Assembly: GCF_003946405.1 (NCBI RefSeq)
Contig: NZ_RHOG01000006.1
Location: forward strand, 1 to 64,000
DNA length: 64,000 nt
Direction of reading: 5' to 3'
Source of the DNA: Lacticaseibacillus yichunensis
GTDB lineage: Bacteria > Bacillota > Bacilli > Lactobacillales > Lactobacillaceae
Position numbers and translations under genes: made by a program
The notes under the pieces: generated by a model
Database searches by the model: none
The model's input: only the letters and a program-made list of their open reading frames with translations
What the model was told of the DNA's origin: nothing
Shown here: piece by piece, positions 8,589 through 17,259 of the stretch
Position numbering within the stretch: position 1 is the stretch's first letter
How the letters are laid out: each line of letters begins with the position of its first letter

Positions 8589-9905
8589 ATGCGTTTCAAA
8601 CAACTCAAAAAATGGCCGTTGATCGTGCTTTTTTCCCTACTGGTCGCGATCTCGGCGGCGACGACCACGGTGCTGGCCAATAATCAAACGCTGACCGTCC
8701 GCGCCTCAGTGCTCAATGTGCGGCTTGGCCCCGGCCTTGGCTACAGTGTGATGGGCCAGGTGCAAAACGGCACCCAGCTGACGGTGATCGATAAGGAAAA
8801 TTCGTGGTATCAGGTGCGCCTCGCCGGTAATCGCATCGGCTGGGTCGCCTCTTGGCTGGTCGATCAAAACGAAGCGACGACCACGACGGCCCGGGTTGCG
8901 ACGGTGGCTGGGCAGGTCAATGTCCGTCAGTATGCGACCACGACGTCGAAGGTGCTTGGCACGCTTGAGCCCGGCGACTCCGCGAAGGTGATCTATCAAG
9001 AAGGCGATTGGACCGAGATTGCGTATCAAAATACGGCCGCCTGGGTCTACACCAAGCTGATCAACATCACCAATCAAACGGTGACGTTGGAAGCGCCGAA
9101 GCAGACGGCGGCCGCCGCTACGAAAGCCGCCGTCACGCTGGTCAAGGCCACCACGACCACCGCGGCCAATGTGCGCGAAGCGGCCGGCATCAACGCGCCA
9201 ATCGTCACCCGCCTGACAAAGGGCCAAAGCGTCACAATTTTAAAACAATCCGGTGAATGGTATTACGTCCAGACCGCGACAGGCAAAAAAGGCTACATCG
9301 CCAGCTGGATCTTGTCGATGCCAGGCAGCGCAACGGCCAAAGCCGCGACTAGCCTAAGCGAGGCGACCATCGTACTGGATCCGGGCCACGGCGGCACCGA
9401 CTCCGGCGCCCAGTCCACAAGTGGCGGGTCGGAAAAGACGTACACGCTGGAATTGGCGAACAAGGTCGGCGCGGCGCTCAAGGCGCAAGGCGTCAATGTG
9501 ATCTACACACGCAGCGATGACAGTTTCGTCGATCTCGCCCCGCGGCCGGCCGTTGCCGAAAAGGTCCACGCGGATGCCTTCATCTCATTCCATTTTGACT
9601 CGACGCCAAACGCCAACACGGCAAGCGGCTTCACGACTTACTATTACAGCGTTAAGAAGGACAAGACGCTGGCCACTTACCTGAACAAGAGCTTCACAGG
9701 CTTGGGCCTGACCAATCGCGGCGTCGAATTCGGCGATTTTGAAGTGATTCGGGAAAATACGCAGCCGGCTGTCTTGCTTGAGATGGGCTACATCAACGAT
9801 GATTCCGATTACGCCAAGATCAAGTCCGCCGCCTATCAGCAGCAGATTGCCAGCGACATTGTCAGCGGCTTGACCAGCTACTTCAAGGCTGGCAACCATC
9901 AATAA
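8589..9905 (+). CDS. Secreted N-acetylmuramoyl-L-alanine amidase with three SH3 domains
   Basis: A 438-residue peptidoglycan hydrolase that should cut the amide bond between MurNAc and L-alanine at the cell surface. A signal peptide spans about 1-30 (KK, hydrophobic core, TTVLA). Bacterial SH3 domains follow at about 35-92, 101-158 and 186-243. An Amidase_3 domain occupies about 258-438, with zinc ligands H267 (DPGHGG), E282 and H335 (SFHFDS) and catalytic E398 (LLEMGYI). The ATG at 8589 has GAGGA upstream. An ATG 18 bp earlier lacks a ribosome binding site and is almost at the transcript start. A terminator follows directly, so it is a single-gene unit. Confidence 0.92.
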   Translation: MRFKQLKKWPLIVLFSLLVAISAATTTVLANNQTLTVRASVLNVRLGPGLGYSVMGQVQNGTQLTVIDKENSWYQVRLAGNRIGWVASWLVDQNEATTTTARVATVAGQVNVRQYATTTSKVLGTLEPGDSAKVIYQEGDWTEIAYQNTAAWVYTKLINITNQTVTLEAPKQTAAAATKAAVTLVKATTTTAANVREAAGINAPIVTRLTKGQSVTILKQSGEWYYVQTATGKKGYIASWILSMPGSATAKAATSLSEATIVLDPGHGGTDSGAQSTSGGSEKTYTLELANKVGAALKAQGVNVIYTRSDDSFVDLAPRPAVAEKVHADAFISFHFDSTPNANTASGFTTYYYSVKKDKTLATYLNKSFTGLGLTNRGVEFGDFEVIRENTQPAVLLEMGYINDDSDYAKIKSAAYQQQIASDIVSGLTSYFKAGNHQ

Positions 9906-9912
9906 GCGTTCG

Positions 9913-9962
9913 AAAAAAGTCTCAGTCAACCGCGATGTGTGCGGAATGCCTGAGACTTTTTT
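9913..9962. terminator. Bidirectional terminator
   Basis: AAAAAAGTCTCAG pairs with CTGAGACTTTTTT, giving T-runs on both strands. It lies between the convergent amidase gene and HAD hydrolase gene. Confidence 0.9.
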
Positions 9963-9973
9963 GAATCGCTTTG

Positions 9974-10597
9974 TTATTGGAAAAACGCCGGAATCTCGTG
10001 CAGATGCTCGACTTGATACGTCGCCATCGGGGCATCGTTGAGCCCGTCGACGTTAAAATAGATCGTCTGGACCCCTGCCCGCTGCCCGGCCAAAACATCC
10101 AGCCGCCGATCCCCGATCATCGCGGTGACCACGGGATTGAGCTGGTGGCGCGCGAGCAGGTAATTGATCGCGGCCGGATCAGGTTTGCGGGGCAGCTGAA
10201 GGCGCGCCGTGACGCCGCCGAGAAACAGCTCGCGCAGGTCGTCTTTTGCCAGCAAGGCCCACGCACTATCATCGCGGTGGGTCATGAGGAGATTGTTGCC
10301 GCCAGCTTTGATAATGGCCTGCAACACAGCGGCTGTTTCGGGGTACGGCTCGGCCTCTAGTAGCCGCTGTTTTTCCCTATCGTGATAAGTCGCCAGCAGC
10401 TGGTCGCGGGTCGTGCCGAGCGCGGGTGCCACGCGGCCGGCGATGGCAAAAACAGAGGTCTCTTTGGCTTCGCGCAAGAGTGCGGCCGGCGCGATCGTGA
10501 GCCCGGCTTCTTGAAGGACGTCATGCAGCGCGGCCATCATCACGGGATAGGTGTCGTACAGCGTCCCATCCAGATCCCAGATCGCATTGACCAGCAT
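9974..10597 (-). CDS. HAD superfamily hydrolase
   Basis: A 207-residue phosphatase-like protein of the haloacid dehalogenase superfamily. Motif I is DLDGTLYDT at residues 8-16 with the nucleophile Asp8. Motif II is in LMTHRDDS, the motif III lysine is likely in PRKPDP, and motif IV is MIGDRRLDVLAG. The small helical cap after motif I suggests a phosphoglycolate phosphatase-like subgroup; the substrate is unknown. The ATG at 10597 overlaps the dtd stop (TGATG) and has GGAGG, so it is coupled to dtd. Confidence 0.88.
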   Translation of the reverse strand: MLVNAIWDLDGTLYDTYPVMMAALHDVLQEAGLTIAPAALLREAKETSVFAIAGRVAPALGTTRDQLLATYHDREKQRLLEAEPYPETAAVLQAIIKAGGNNLLMTHRDDSAWALLAKDDLRELFLGGVTARLQLPRKPDPAAINYLLARHQLNPVVTAMIGDRRLDVLAGQRAGVQTIYFNVDGLNDAPMATYQVEHLHEIPAFFQ

Positions 10598-11043
10598 CAC
10601 TTCGCCTCCGTGTCGTAACAGATCGTGACCGGGCCGTCATTGACCAGCGCCACCTGCATGTCGCCGCCAAATTCACCGGTTTCAACAGGCACGCCAAACG
10701 CAATCAGGTCGGCGTTGAAGGCCTTGTACAACGCCTCCCCTAATTCAGGCGGCGCCGCTTGGGTAAAGCTCGGGCGGTTGCCATGCGTCGTTTCGGCGTA
10801 CAGCGTGAATTGCGACACGGACAGCACCGCCCCATTCACAGCGGCCAGCGCGAGATTCATTTTCCCGGCTTCGTCGCTGAAAACACGGAGCTTGCTGATC
10901 TTCTCGGCGAGGTACTGGGCATCTTCTGCGGTATCGTGCGGACCGACGCCTAGCAACACCAAAAGGCCGCGGTCGATCTGCCCCACGACTTTCTGCTCGA
11001 TTGTGACGCTGGCGGATGAAACTCGTTGAACAATGGCGCGCAT
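10597..11043 (-). CDS. dtd: D-aminoacyl-tRNA deacylase
   Basis: Removes D-amino acids, and glycine mis-charged on tRNA-Ala, from tRNA as a proofreading step. The 148-residue protein has the conserved [17 protein letters not shown] active-site segment and the C-terminal Gly-cisPro motif (NDGPVTI). It follows rel in the same direction, as in many Firmicutes. Here the two are separated by an array of the 126-bp palindromic repeats. It is translationally coupled to the HAD gene downstream. Confidence 0.95.
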   Translation of the reverse strand: MRAIVQRVSSASVTIEQKVVGQIDRGLLVLLGVGPHDTAEDAQYLAEKISKLRVFSDEAGKMNLALAAVNGAVLSVSQFTLYAETTHGNRPSFTQAAPPELGEALYKAFNADLIAFGVPVETGEFGGDMQVALVNDGPVTICYDTEAK

Positions 11044-11085
11044 GGGGGATCCTTTCTGGGGGAAAACGGAAATGGCGAAGGCGTG

Positions 11086-11136
11086 ACACTCAGGGCCGAT
11101 TTAGCTGTTCAGACTTAAACGCTCGGCTCCGCATCC
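11086..11136 (-). repeat. Truncated copy of the 126-bp palindromic repeat
   Basis: The minus strand starts with GGATGCGGAGCCGAGCG and continues with a left arm (TCTGAACAGCTAAATCGGCC), then diverges before the hairpin closes. Only the first part of a unit is present, adjacent to two full units. Confidence 0.8.
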
Positions 11137-11262
11137 TTTAGTTGAGCTTCGGCGGCCCGCATGGTCGGGTCATCCAACTGGTGCGTGCACTCGATGGCCA
11201 AGTGCGCCATCAAGCACCCGCCCCAAGTTGGCTGCCCGACCATCCCGCGGGCCTCCGCATCC
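11137..11262 (-). repeat. 126-bp palindromic repeat, GGCCCGC stem type
   Basis: On the minus strand the unit opens with GGATGCGGA, then GGCCCGCGGGATGGTCGGG. It closes with CCCGACCATGCGGGCC and the end motif GAAGCTCAACT. The apex pairs GATGGC with GCCATC. It lies between rel and dtd and is in the transcribed sense orientation. Confidence 0.9.
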
Positions 11263-11389
11263 TTTCCTAGTTGAGCTTCGCCGAGCAGGTCTGAGACAGA
11301 TAGTCGTCCTGGCCGCTCGATGGCCAAGTGCGCCATCAACCGTCCAGGCCGAACTATCTGCTCAGACCTAAACGCTCGGCTCCGCATCC
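11263..11389 (-). repeat. 127-bp palindromic repeat, CCGAGC stem type
   Basis: On the minus strand the unit begins GGATGCGGAGCCGAGC directly after the TAA stop of rel, with no spacer. The right arm ends CTCAGACCTGCTCGG and is followed by GAAGCTCAACT. The arms pair along most of the unit with isolated mismatches. Confidence 0.9.
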
Positions 11390-13618
11390 TTATCCTTTCG
11401 ACCTTTTGACTTCATACACATCCGGGACGTTTTTAATGGCGTCCATGAGGTGGTCGAGGTCGGCGAGGTTGCGGATGCCGACTGTGACGTGGACGTCGGC
11501 CATTTTGTCGTGGTCGACGCGGCCGCTGACGTTGGAGAGGTTCTTGCTGTGCAGGTTGAGGACCTGAAGCACGTCGTTGAGCAGGCCGCCACGGTTGTAG
11601 CCGTAGACTTCAAGGTCGGTGTCAAACAGCTGGCTTTGGTCGTTCATGTTCTGCCACTGGACATCGATCAGGCGGCCAGCCATTTCCGGGGACGCTTGAA
11701 CGTTCGGGCAATCGGCGCGGTGAATGGTGACCCCGCGGCCCTTGGTGACGTAGCCGACGATCGGATCGCCGGGCACGGGACTGCAGCATTTTGCCAGATG
11801 GACCAGCAGGTTGTCGACGCCTTCAATGACCACGCCATCGTCGGTGCGGCTGGTCGGTTTTTTGCCTTCCCGCTGCAGGGTCGTGACCTTCTTGTTCTGG
11901 TCAAGCATCGCCTGCTCGCGTTCCTTTTGGTCGGCGGCCTCTTTTTCCTTCCGCGCCTTTTCGGTCAGGCGATTGGCTACGATCTTTGCGGTGTATTCGC
12001 CGTAGCCGATCGCGCTCATCAGCTCCTGTTCGGTGTTGAAGTTGAGCTTCTTGAGCAGCTCGACCATCGCCGGTTTGCCATTCAAAAAGTCCTTTGGCAG
12101 GTAGCCCATGTCTTGCAGCTGGGATTCCAGGGCGTCGCGGCCCTTATCGGCATTTTCGTCCTTATCCTCCAGCTTGAAGTAGCGGCGGATCTTGTTGCGA
12201 GCACGCGAGGTGTAGACCAAGTTGACCCAGTCGCGGCTTGGGCGGCTGGAGGAGTTGGTCAGCATCTCAACAATGTCGCCATTTTTCATTTGGTAATTCA
12301 GCGGGACGATCTTGCCGTTGACCTTGGCGCCGACGGAATGGTTGCCGACTTCGGTGTGGACCATGTAGGCAAAATCAAGTGGCCCTGACCCCTTTGGCAG
12401 CTCGTAGACATCCCCACGCGGGGTGAAAACATACACGCGATCGGAGAAAATGTCGCCTTTGACGCTGTCCATAAAATCATGGGCGTCTGTGCTTTCGTCT
12501 TGAATCTCCAAGATCTCGCGGAACAGGTCGATCTTGTTGCCGGCGTTGTCGTATTGGACCTCGGTCGTTTGGCCTTCCTTGTACGCCCAGTGCGCCGCGA
12601 CACCAAATTCGGCGACGTGGTGCATTTCTTCGGTGCGAATCTGAACTTCAAGCGGTTTGCCTTTTGGCCCGATGACCGTCGTGTGCAGCGACTGGTACAT
12701 ATTGGCCTTTGGCATCGCGATGTAGTCCTTGAAGCGGCCCGGCATCGGCTTCCACTTGGTGTGAATCGCGCCCAGCACCGCGTAGCAATCCTTGATGGTC
12801 TCGGTGATCACGCGCACCGCAAGCAGGTCATACAGTTCATCAAACTGCTTATGCTTGTCGCGCATTTTTTTATAAATGGAGTAAATGTGCTTTGGCCGGC
12901 CGTAGATCTCGTATTTGATGTTGAGCTCGGCCAGAGCCTGTTTGATGTCGACGATGGCCGAGGCGATGTAGGCTTCGCGCTCGCCGCGTTTTGACTTCAT
13001 CAACTGGGCGATGCGGTAATACTGCTGGGGATTGAGGTAGCGCAACGAAAGGTCCTCAAGCTCCCATTTGATGGCACTGATTCCCAAGCGATCGGCTAGC
13101 GGGGCGTAGATCTCCAGCGTCTCGTTGGCGATGCGGCGCTGCTTGTCGGGGCGCAGGTGCATCAAGGTGCGCATGTTGTGCAGGCGGTCGGCCAATTTGA
13201 CCAGAATCACGCGCATGTCTTTGGCCATTGCCAACAGCATTTTCCGGTGATTCTCCGCCAGTTCGTCTTTATGGGCGACATAGGTGACCTTGCTGAGCTT
13301 GGTCAAGCCGTCGACGATCACGGCGGTCTCCTTGCCGAAAACTTCCTGAATGTCGCCGAGGGTGATGTTGGTGTCCTCAACGACATCATGAAGATACCCG
13401 GACGCCACGGTGACCGGATCCATTTTCAAATTGGCTAGGATGCCGGCGACTTGCACCGGATGAATGATATATGGCTCGCCGGACTGACGTTTTTGATCTT
13501 TGTGCACATAAGCGGCAAAGTCGTACGCCTTTTTCACAAAAGCCAGATCCTGTTCATTCATGTACGCTTCGCACATGGTCATGACTTGGGCTTGGCTCAA
13601 TTCTTGTTCTTCCGCCAT
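11390..13618 (-). CDS. rel: Bifunctional (p)ppGpp synthetase/hydrolase
   Basis: Makes and degrades the alarmone (p)ppGpp in the stringent response. The 742-residue protein shows an HD hydrolase domain (about 30-185) with H53, H77 and D78 (YLHDVVEDT). A synthetase domain follows at about 235-345 (YEIYGRPKHIYSIYKKM, then DLLAVRVI), then a TGS domain (about 395-460, TPRGDVYELPKGSGPLDFAY), a zinc-finger/helical region with HLAKCCSPVPGD, and an ACT domain (about 665-742). Both enzyme halves look intact. It is probably an operon with dtd, although two and a half structured repeats separate them. Confidence 0.96.
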   Translation of the reverse strand: MAEEQELSQAQVMTMCEAYMNEQDLAFVKKAYDFAAYVHKDQKRQSGEPYIIHPVQVAGILANLKMDPVTVASGYLHDVVEDTNITLGDIQEVFGKETAVIVDGLTKLSKVTYVAHKDELAENHRKMLLAMAKDMRVILVKLADRLHNMRTLMHLRPDKQRRIANETLEIYAPLADRLGISAIKWELEDLSLRYLNPQQYYRIAQLMKSKRGEREAYIASAIVDIKQALAELNIKYEIYGRPKHIYSIYKKMRDKHKQFDELYDLLAVRVITETIKDCYAVLGAIHTKWKPMPGRFKDYIAMPKANMYQSLHTTVIGPKGKPLEVQIRTEEMHHVAEFGVAAHWAYKEGQTTEVQYDNAGNKIDLFREILEIQDESTDAHDFMDSVKGDIFSDRVYVFTPRGDVYELPKGSGPLDFAYMVHTEVGNHSVGAKVNGKIVPLNYQMKNGDIVEMLTNSSSRPSRDWVNLVYTSRARNKIRRYFKLEDKDENADKGRDALESQLQDMGYLPKDFLNGKPAMVELLKKLNFNTEQELMSAIGYGEYTAKIVANRLTEKARKEKEAADQKEREQAMLDQNKKVTTLQREGKKPTSRTDDGVVIEGVDNLLVHLAKCCSPVPGDPIVGYVTKGRGVTIHRADCPNVQASPEMAGRLIDVQWQNMNDQSQLFDTDLEVYGYNRGGLLNDVLQVLNLHSKNLSNVSGRVDHDKMADVHVTVGIRNLADLDHLMDAIKNVPDVYEVKRSKG

Positions 13619-13639
13619 GATTGACCCCCCTGATACAAG

Positions 13640-13664
13640 AAAAGCACGCGTTCGTCTGCGTGCC
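13640..13664 (-). terminator. Possible terminator upstream of rel
   Basis: On the minus strand GCACGC pairs with GCGTGC and a short T-run (CTTTTC) follows. The stem is short, so it may end transcription from the prmA-rsmE group only partly before rel. Confidence 0.5.
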
Positions 13665-13715
13665 CCTTCCCGTCGGTTTCAGATAGCTAAATTATACTGA
13701 AATCTGCCAAAAAAG

Positions 13716-14039
13716 CTAGTCCTTCAGCCAAGCAAGCAGGCTCAGAACCAGATAGATGCCGGCAAACCAGTAATCGTACTGGGCAAAGCGCCAAAAGACC
13801 ATGCCAGCAAACAAAACTGGCATGAGCAGCACCCACCAGAGTTTCAGATGATGTTTCTTGATCGTGCGGCCGATCCACAGCGCCAGGCTCATGTCGATCA
13901 AAATAAAGAGCACAAAGACGCGCTCCGGCACGCTGATATGGAGCCAGCGAAACGGCCACGGCAAGATCACGGTGGTCAGAACACTTAACAAAACAAGCAG
14001 GCCGCTGGGCGACTTGCACCAATTCACGAATTTACTCAT
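13716..14039 (-). CDS. Small integral membrane protein, unknown function
   Basis: A 107-residue protein with four likely membrane segments (about 12-30, 37-56, 66-84 and 88-104) and a basic loop (GRTIKKHHLK). I do not recognise the family. Its start overlaps the 3' end of rsmE by 8 bp, so it belongs to the prmA-rsmE transcript and is probably coupled to it. It could be a lineage-specific envelope protein. Confidence 0.75.
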   Translation of the reverse strand: MSKFVNWCKSPSGLLVLLSVLTTVILPWPFRWLHISVPERVFVLFILIDMSLALWIGRTIKKHHLKLWWVLLMPVLFAGMVFWRFAQYDYWFAGIYLVLSLLAWLKD

Positions 14040-14778
14040 CAGACGCTCCCTGTAATTCAGTCAATGCCGAAACGGCGCTCAGCAGATAAAGCGGCGCCGT
14101 TTCGGTGCGTAAAATGCGCGGTCCAAGCCCCGCAGCGAGAAAACCGGCTTTGCCAAGGGTGGCCACTTCCGCCGGTGTCAGCCCACCTTCTGGCCCGAAG
14201 ACGACTGCCAGCGACTGAGGGTGCGTGGCTAGCGTTGCCGCGAGCACTGCGCGTTCCCCTGTCTTGGCACTTTCTTCATACGCCACCAGCTTAGCGGCTT
14301 CTGTGGCCGCCGCCACCTCGGCCAGTCCCGCGGCATAAGTCACCGCTGGCACCAACGCCCGGTGACTCTGTTCCGCGGCGCCTTGTGCGATCGCGATCAG
14401 CCGCGCCAGCTTCCGTTCGACCTTAGCATCCGGCCATTTTGCCGTCGCCCAGGTGCTTGGGAAAAAGGTGATGGCGCTGGCCCCGAGCTCGGTGGCTTTT
14501 TGCACGATCCACTCAGCCTTGTCGCCCTTGGGCAGGCCACAAAACAAGTGAACACTTAAAGGCAATTCTACTTGTCCGGGGACCACTTCGTCAATGTGCA
14601 CCGTCAGCGGCGTCACATCCACGATCGTCGCACGGACCACCGCCCCTTGGCCATCCGCGAGTTCAAGCGCGTCACCGACCTGCATCCGCAGCACCTTGAT
14701 CGCATGATCCGCCACCTCACTGGGCAGCGTCAGCGTCGTCTCAACAGGCAACGCCTGCGTCACAAAAAATCGCCGCAT
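14032..14778 (-). CDS. rsmE: 16S rRNA (uracil-1498-N3)-methyltransferase
   Basis: A SPOUT-class methyltransferase that modifies U1498 of 16S rRNA with S-adenosylmethionine. The 248-residue protein has a PUA-like N-terminal domain and the knotted SPOUT core, with VFGPEGGLTPAEV near 194-206 and LGPRILRTETAPLYLLSA near 219-236. The ATG at 14778 begins MRRFFVTQ and has GGAGGG. It starts just after the prmA stop, an arrangement seen in many Firmicutes. Confidence 0.95.
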   Translation of the reverse strand: MRRFFVTQALPVETTLTLPSEVADHAIKVLRMQVGDALELADGQGAVVRATIVDVTPLTVHIDEVVPGQVELPLSVHLFCGLPKGDKAEWIVQKATELGASAITFFPSTWATAKWPDAKVERKLARLIAIAQGAAEQSHRALVPAVTYAAGLAEVAAATEAAKLVAYEESAKTGERAVLAATLATHPQSLAVVFGPEGGLTPAEVATLGKAGFLAAGLGPRILRTETAPLYLLSAVSALTELQGASDE

Positions 14779-14779
14779 G

Positions 14780-15727
14780 TCAGCCCTCCTTGGGAATACG
14801 CTGGGCGACAAGCGCGGTCCAGTCGCCGGCCTGCTGCAAGGTCATCACCTGCATCCCCGCCTGATGCAGGGCCTGCGTGATCACCGCCACCTTGTCGTGG
14901 AAAATGCCCGACAGCAGGAGCTTCCCATCTGGTTTAAGCACAGCCGGCACCTGCGGAATCAGCGGCACTAGAACCTCAGCCAAAATGTTGGCGAGCACCA
15001 GATTCGCTTGCGGCATGGTGGCCGTCAAGCCATCCGCGACGACCACATCGATGTCTGTCAGATCATTCAGCGCGATGTTTGCCTGCGCATTGGCAACCGC
15101 CTTGTCGTCGATGTCGGTGGCCAAAACGTGCTTGGCCCCCAGCATCCGCGCGGCAATGGCCAAAATACCAGAGCCCGTGCCGACATCCAGCACGTCTTCC
15201 CCACCGCGCAGGGTCTGTTCCAAAAGGCCCAAGATCAGTGCCGTGGTGGGATGACTGCCAGTACCAAATGCCTGGTCGGGGTCGAGCCGGATCAATTTTT
15301 CATCCGAACACGCCGGCTGATAATCCAGCCGCTCAGGCACGACGGTCAAAAACCGCGTCAGGCGCAGCGGGCGATAATATTGTTTCCACGTGTTGGCCCA
15401 AGTGGCATCGGCCAGCAGCGCCGTCGTCACCGTCCCGGCCCCCTTGGCCAGCCCAAAGCTCGGCAGCAGGGCCACTTGCGCCATCACGTCAGTTTGAAGC
15501 GCCGTGGCGTCGAGCTGGTCGCTGAAATAGCCGGTGACCCGCGCGCCCTCTGTCAGATGCGGAATGAACGCAGGGTCGATCGGCTCGCCGGCGCCTGTGA
15601 CGAGCGGCTGGCGAAAATCGGCGCTATCTTCGATCTGCACGCCTTCTGCGCCGCGCTCAAGCAGCATGTTGGCGACCGCGTCGACCGCTTCAGTGCTCGT
15701 TGTGACATGAACCATCAACCAAGCCAT
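14780..15727 (-). CDS. prmA: Ribosomal protein L11 methyltransferase
   Basis: Trimethylates lysines of ribosomal protein L11 using S-adenosylmethionine. The 315-residue protein has an N-terminal substrate-recognition domain and a Rossmann methyltransferase domain. The SAM motif DVGTGSGILAIAA is near 179-191, ATDIDD near 203-208, and the catalytic-region motif LVLANILAEVL near 246-256. It is followed at once by rsmE. The start at 15727 begins MAWLMVHV and has AGGAGGCGCGC upstream. Confidence 0.95.
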   Translation of the reverse strand: MAWLMVHVTTSTEAVDAVANMLLERGAEGVQIEDSADFRQPLVTGAGEPIDPAFIPHLTEGARVTGYFSDQLDATALQTDVMAQVALLPSFGLAKGAGTVTTALLADATWANTWKQYYRPLRLTRFLTVVPERLDYQPACSDEKLIRLDPDQAFGTGSHPTTALILGLLEQTLRGGEDVLDVGTGSGILAIAARMLGAKHVLATDIDDKAVANAQANIALNDLTDIDVVVADGLTATMPQANLVLANILAEVLVPLIPQVPAVLKPDGKLLLSGIFHDKVAVITQALHQAGMQVMTLQQAGDWTALVAQRIPKEG

Positions 15728-15736
15728 GCGCGCCTC

Positions 15737-16237
15737 CTAATACTTTGGGTACGGGTAAAACGTCTGCTTCGCCGCTTCCGGCTGCGCCTCGACTGCTGCC
15801 TGGTAGGCCGCATTGTCGAATTGCAGAGAAAATGTTTCGGCGTCGCTGGTGCCATCGACAAAGTCCAGCAAGTCGCTTTCGCCGTCATCAAGTAGCGTCT
15901 GAAGCTGATCGAACAGCGCGACAACCGCGGCCTGACTGATGCCTTTTTTGCCTTCAAATGGCACGACAGCCAGGTAATTGTCCGCGTAGTCTTGCCCGTT
16001 CATGCGGGTCTGGTCGTAAAACAGAATCGCGTCGGCGTAATCCACTTCGTCGCCGTCTTCAAGTGTTTGGCCGTCTTGGTCCTCCACTTCGTAGCCTTCC
16101 TTGGCCTCCACGTACATCGTCAGCTCCACTTCGATCACATGTGCTTCTTTGTCCCAGTTCAGATCCAGGTCCCCGTCAAAGTCCAAGGCATCCATTTTGT
16201 CGCCGATATAATCCAGCATGTTTTCTGTTTCGCTCAT
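15737..16237 (-). CDS. DUF3013 family acidic protein
   Basis: A 166-residue, strongly acidic cytoplasmic protein that resembles the DUF3013 family found in lactobacilli and streptococci, often beside prmA. No catalytic motif is visible and its function is unknown. I chose the ATG at 16237 because GAGGAGG is 6 bp upstream; an ATG two codons earlier directly abuts that site. It lies in the mpg-DUF3013-prmA-rsmE run, with the mpg stop overlapping its start. Confidence 0.8.
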   Translation of the reverse strand: MSETENMLDYIGDKMDALDFDGDLDLNWDKEAHVIEVELTMYVEAKEGYEVEDQDGQTLEDGDEVDYADAILFYDQTRMNGQDYADNYLAVVPFEGKKGISQAAVVALFDQLQTLLDDGESDLLDFVDGTSDAETFSLQFDNAAYQAAVEAQPEAAKQTFYPYPKY

Positions 16238-16857
16238 TGCCATCCTCCTCGTTGGTCGACCAACGCTCGTTTCATATCCGATACATATTGATTGCCTGTC
16301 ACAAAAAATCTTAGGGGTGCGCTTGTCGCCTCACCTTTGTTGGGCACCCCGATGCGTGGCGCCACGCCGATCGTTTGCGGCAGGCGCGCCGGCATCAGGC
16401 TCAAACACAGCCGGCCGCGATTGAGTCGCGTCGCGTTGTCTGCGCGCGTGAGGGCCAACGCCTGGCACAATTTCCCTGGCCCATTAGTCAGCGCCGGCCC
16501 GCTCACCCCGCGCCGCTGGGCCATGAGATCCAGGCCGGTCAGCGGCTCAACGGCGCGTATCAGCACGCATTGCGGCACCTCTTCAGCTTGAGTCACCAGG
16601 TTCAGGAGGCAATACTGCCGCATCTGATAGACATACACCGTGCCTGCCGTGTCATACAGCGCTAGATTCCGCGGGGTGCGCCGTCCTCCAAATGCGTGCG
16701 CCGCGCGATCGCCTTCGCCAAGGTAAGCCTCTGTTTCCACGATCAACCCGGAGCAAGCGCCCACCGTCAGCACACAGCCCAGCAGGTCCCTCGCCGACGT
16801 GATCGTCGGTTGATTCCGCAATTGATTTTCGACCGTCATTTTCACAATTTCTATCAT
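16234..16857 (-). CDS. mpg: 3-methyladenine DNA glycosylase (AAG family)
   Basis: A monofunctional glycosylase that removes alkylated purines from DNA. Family motifs are TEAYLGEGDRAAHA (near 42-55), AFGGRRTPRN, then YDTAGTVYVY and NGPGKLCQALALT (near 145-157). The length of 207 residues is normal. The start is uncertain: ATG at 16857 or ATG at 16839; neither has a strong ribosome binding site. It ends inside the start of the DUF3013 gene, so the pair is translationally coupled. Confidence 0.92.
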   Translation of the reverse strand: MIEIVKMTVENQLRNQPTITSARDLLGCVLTVGACSGLIVETEAYLGEGDRAAHAFGGRRTPRNLALYDTAGTVYVYQMRQYCLLNLVTQAEEVPQCVLIRAVEPLTGLDLMAQRRGVSGPALTNGPGKLCQALALTRADNATRLNRGRLCLSLMPARLPQTIGVAPRIGVPNKGEATSAPLRFFVTGNQYVSDMKRALVDQRGGWQ

Positions 16858-16957
16858 AGCCTATGCGCCGGGCCAGGAAAAGCGGATTTCGCGATGGCGG
16901 CCGGCGTAGCCGAATTTTTCCCAGGGGTTGAAACTAGTCCTTTGCCCAAAAGATCAC

Positions 16958-16963
16958 TATAAT
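16958..16963 (+). promoter_or_regulatory. -10 element for the 82-aa protein gene
   Basis: TATAAT about 35 bp before the start codon. No convincing -35 is seen at standard distance. Confidence 0.6.
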
Positions 16964-16997
16964 AGGTAAAAAGACGCCTGCGGGCAGGAGGAACATC

Positions 16998-17246
16998 ATG
17001 GCTGAAAATAATGCATTGCGTCATCTGATCTCAGATGCGGCGGATCAACTCACCTCGGAGCTGTACACCGACGACAAGGTTCAAGACCGGGTCAAGACCT
17101 GGGAAAAAGGCACCCCGAATCCGTCCGCGGCGGAGCAATACGCCTACTTGATGGCGGAAAACCGCAACTACGCCGAAGAACTCGTGTATCGCGTGCTGGC
17201 CAAGCTGGCGGATGACGGGCTGCTCAAAACGCCGGAAGAACCGTAA
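16998..17246 (+). CDS. Small conserved-looking protein, unknown function
   Basis: An 82-residue cytoplasmic protein, helical and rich in Asp, Glu and Ala, with no signal peptide or membrane segment. I do not recognise a family. The gene is well supported by CAGGAGG at good distance from the ATG and a TATAAT upstream. It is followed after 13 bp by the GNAT acetyltransferase gene, and the two are probably cotranscribed. Confidence 0.75.
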   Translation: MAENNALRHLISDAADQLTSELYTDDKVQDRVKTWEKGTPNPSAAEQYAYLMAENRNYAEELVYRVLAKLADDGLLKTPEEP

Positions 17247-17259
17247 GCTGGCGAGCCGC

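Noticed and set aside
16250-16265. Perfect 16-bp palindrome CGTTGGTCGACCAACG
   Set aside because: It lies inside the end of the mpg coding sequence near the next gene start; no regulator or repeat copy supports a function.
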